From NCBI GenBank assembly GCA_035581425.1, contig DATJVP010000122.1, positions 1-23,835 of the forward strand: DNA of 23,835 bases, given 5' to 3'. Positions 22,746 through 23,835 of this stretch are shown one piece after another; positions within the stretch are counted from its first letter, which is position 1; every line of letters begins with the position of its first letter. This DNA comes from DASZHJ01 sp035581425. Its GTDB lineage: Bacteria; Pseudomonadota; Alphaproteobacteria; ATCC43930; CGMCC-115725. Below the pieces are notes generated by a model that was not told where the DNA came from, searched no databases, and was given only the letters and a program-made list of their open reading frames with translations. The translations under genes and the position numbers were made by a program.

Positions 22746-23412
22746 TCATGTACAGGTTGTAGCAATCGTTGAAAGAGCCCGCTTGGCCCGAGGTACCGAG
22801 GCCGCTCGAGCCGAGAGAGCCCATGTTCTGCTGACGCTGCCGGCATTGTTCCGCGAGATTGAGGTATTGCTGGCATTGCGCGGTATTCGCTCCGCTCGAC
22901 CGGATGCCGCTGCCGCCACCGCCGCGAAACCCGCCGCCGCCCGCCGCACCGGCAACTCCGCCCAAGATGGCGCTCGTGACGCCGAGAAAATCGCCGAAGC
23001 TCAAATCGCTTCCGCCGTCGCTCCCGCCGCCGCCATTACCTGGGTCTCGTCCGCCGTTGTCGGAGATTCTTTGCACCCAACCGCTGAAGCCGTTGTTGGT
23101 AGCGAAGACGAAGCACCGCTCCATCTTTTCCTGGCAATTTGCCATGGCCTGGTTCTGCGCATCTTCGACGCTGTTCGCGTTCCAAGACCAAAAGCACTGC
23201 TCGGTGCCGCCGGTGACGCCCGAGACGATCGCCTTGTTGCCGGGCAGGAAACGGAACGTCTCATTGTTGGCGTCGGTACATGCGTTATAGGCGAGTTGGG
23301 CCTCCGATAGGCTCCCATCACAACCCGCCACCATCAGCGCTCCGCAGAGCACGACGACCGATAACCCGCGGCGCCTCCGCATTGGCGACGCCGCCCCTTT
23401 TGCCTCCGCCAT
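22720..23412 (-). CDS. Putative lipoprotein, glycine- and cysteine-rich (230 aa)
   Basis: A 230-residue exported protein. RRRR at 12-15 and a hydrophobic stretch end in the lipobox VAGC with the modifiable cysteine C31 followed by Asp, which in E. coli would favour inner-membrane retention. Residues 40-115 (CFWSWNANSVEDAQNQAMANC...CFVFATNNGFSGW) recall the DUF4189 pattern of paired cysteines and aromatic residues, but the match is by eye. A Gly/Ser-rich region (123-178) leads to a second cysteine-containing segment at 180-229. The ATG at 23412 follows GGGGGAGAG; the ATG at 23382 (Met11) is also possible. It overlaps the next exported-protein gene. Function unknown. Confidence 0.75.
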   Translation of the reverse strand: MAEAKGAASPMRRRRGLSVVVLCGALMVAGCDGSLSEAQLAYNACTDANNETFRFLPGNKAIVSGVTGGTEQCFWSWNANSVEDAQNQAMANCQEKMERCFVFATNNGFSGWVQRISDNGGRDPGNGGGGSDGGSDLSFGDFLGVTSAILGGVAGAAGGGGFRGGGGSGIRSSGANTAQCQQYLNLAEQCRQRQQNMGSLGSSGLGTSGQAGSFNDCYNLYMNAYNASCR

Positions 23413-23457
23413 CTCTCCCCCTATCGTACCGTCCCGGGTGCCAGGACCGTCATCCCG

Positions 23458-23471
23458 AAGGAGTACTCCTT
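23458..23471. promoter_or_regulatory. Perfect 14-bp palindrome in a divergent intergenic region
   Basis: AAGGAGTACTCCTT is perfectly self-complementary and lies 46 bp upstream of the lipoprotein gene and 49 bp upstream of the rightward leader frame. It sits just upstream of a rightward -10-like TATAAG at 23497-23502, near where a -35 would be. It is a good candidate operator for a dimeric repressor controlling one or both directions. Confidence 0.5.
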
Positions 23472-23520
23472 ACATGAATATCCCGGCGATTCAACCTATA
23501 AGCAAGTGCGGGGAGGTCTT

Positions 23521-23562
23521 ATGATCGCCCACCGTTACATGGGGGATCGATGTCACGAATGA
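23521..23562 (+). CDS. Possible 13-codon leader peptide
   Basis: An ATG at 23521 with a near-ideal GGGGAGG four bases upstream opens the frame MIAHRYMGDRCHE and stops at TGA 23560-23562, inside the start of the TPR gene (ATG 23550). The overlap would couple the two. It has a better ribosome site than the main gene. It may be a regulatory leader frame or simply a chance ATG. Confidence 0.35.
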   Translation: MIAHRYMGDRCHE

Positions 23563-23835
23563 TCGGTTATGCAGTGGTGCTTGCACCGCTGCTCTTTGCC
23601 GCGCCGGCAGCCGCGCGTGACGAAAGCCTGGCCGCCTGCAGGCGGCGTTCAGCGACTGCCAAAAGGTGCAGGCGATGAAACCCGATTTCCAGGCGGTGCA
23701 GGTGACGATGGGCTTCATCTATTTTCGCCAGAAGAAACTCGATCAGGCATTCGCCGCCTTCGATACGGAACTCCGCCAGAGGCCGAAAGATCTCGAGGCC
23801 TTGTACGGTCGCGGACTCGTGCGGCGCGCGAAGGG
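23550..23835 (+). pseudogene. Exported TPR-repeat protein, frameshifted and cut by the window end
   Basis: From the ATG at 23550 (GGGGGA upstream) the frame encodes a signal peptide (MIGYAVVLAPLLFAAPAAAR) then DESLAA. It continues out of frame and stops at 23676-23678. From about 23636 a different frame gives LQAAFSDCQKVQA and then a tetratricopeptide-like segment (MGFIYFRQKKLDQAFAAFD, LEALYGRGLVRR) that stays open to the edge. That second frame has no start of its own after a nearby TGA. Restoring one base at 23634-23636 (GCC-CTG instead of GC-CTG) joins them as ...SLAALQAAFSDC. Either a one-base deletion has inactivated the gene or the sequence has an error. The intact protein would be periplasmic with TPR repeats, role unknown. 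Confidence 0.7.

Noticed and set aside
1..23835. tRNA genes, CRISPR arrays, insertion sequences, phage or defence genes
   Set aside because: I looked through all gaps over about 70 bp on both strands and saw no cloverleaf with CCA end, no spaced direct repeats of CRISPR type, and no transposase, integrase or defence-like protein.

Overview
The window is very GC-rich, with third codon positions overwhelmingly G or C, and reads as an alphaproteobacterial chromosome. The signs are a DUF4167 protein next to clpB, a compact rodZ-ispG-hisS / hemA-prfA-prmC housekeeping block, an alpha-type rRNA leader with boxA at the left edge, and a Tat-exported NrtA-type binding protein. A Rhodospirillales-like relative is plausible, but the family cannot be fixed from this sequence. 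Except for three rightward genes near the left end and one at the right edge, all genes run leftward.

Layout. (1) 1-210: promoter and leader of an rRNA operon that is transcribed leftward out of the window. (2) 367-2601: a secreted MepM-like M23 endopeptidase and an EamA/DMT transporter, both rightward. (3) 2605-4289: an aspartate-nucleophile alpha/beta hydrolase and a short-chain dehydrogenase, with a divergent 88-residue orphan at 4377-4643. (4) 4650-11167: a probable six-gene leftward operon. It encodes an NrtA-type binding protein, permease and ATPase, then cyanase (cynS), then two tandem paralogous acyl-adenylating enzymes that align without gaps at 66% identity. A near-perfect sigma-54 promoter sits just upstream of the first gene, so nitrogen control is likely. 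(5) 11337-14571: clpB with a sigma-32-like promoter, and the DUF4167 protein. (6) 14803-20526: prmC, prfA, hemA, hisS and ispG (translation termination, tetrapyrrole, histidyl-tRNA and isoprenoid functions). (7) 20639-23412: RodZ-like protein, then two exported cysteine-rich proteins of unknown function whose genes overlap. (8) 23413-23835: a divergent intergenic region with a perfect 14-bp palindrome, a 13-codon leader frame, and an exported TPR protein broken by an apparent one-base deletion and cut by the window edge.

How the parts work together. The cyanate module would import cyanate (or a related anion) and break it down with bicarbonate, giving ammonia and carbon dioxide. The two ligases that follow have no assigned substrate and are the least explained part of the operon. 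The hemA gene encodes glutamyl-tRNA reductase (C5 route), which is notable because most alphaproteobacteria make 5-aminolevulinate with ALA synthase. I found no CRISPR array, insertion sequence, tRNA gene, phage gene or recognisable defence system. The most useful new observations are regulatory (rRNA promoter, sigma-54 and sigma-32 promoters) together with the tandem ligases beside cynS, the C5-type hemA and the frameshifted TPR gene.
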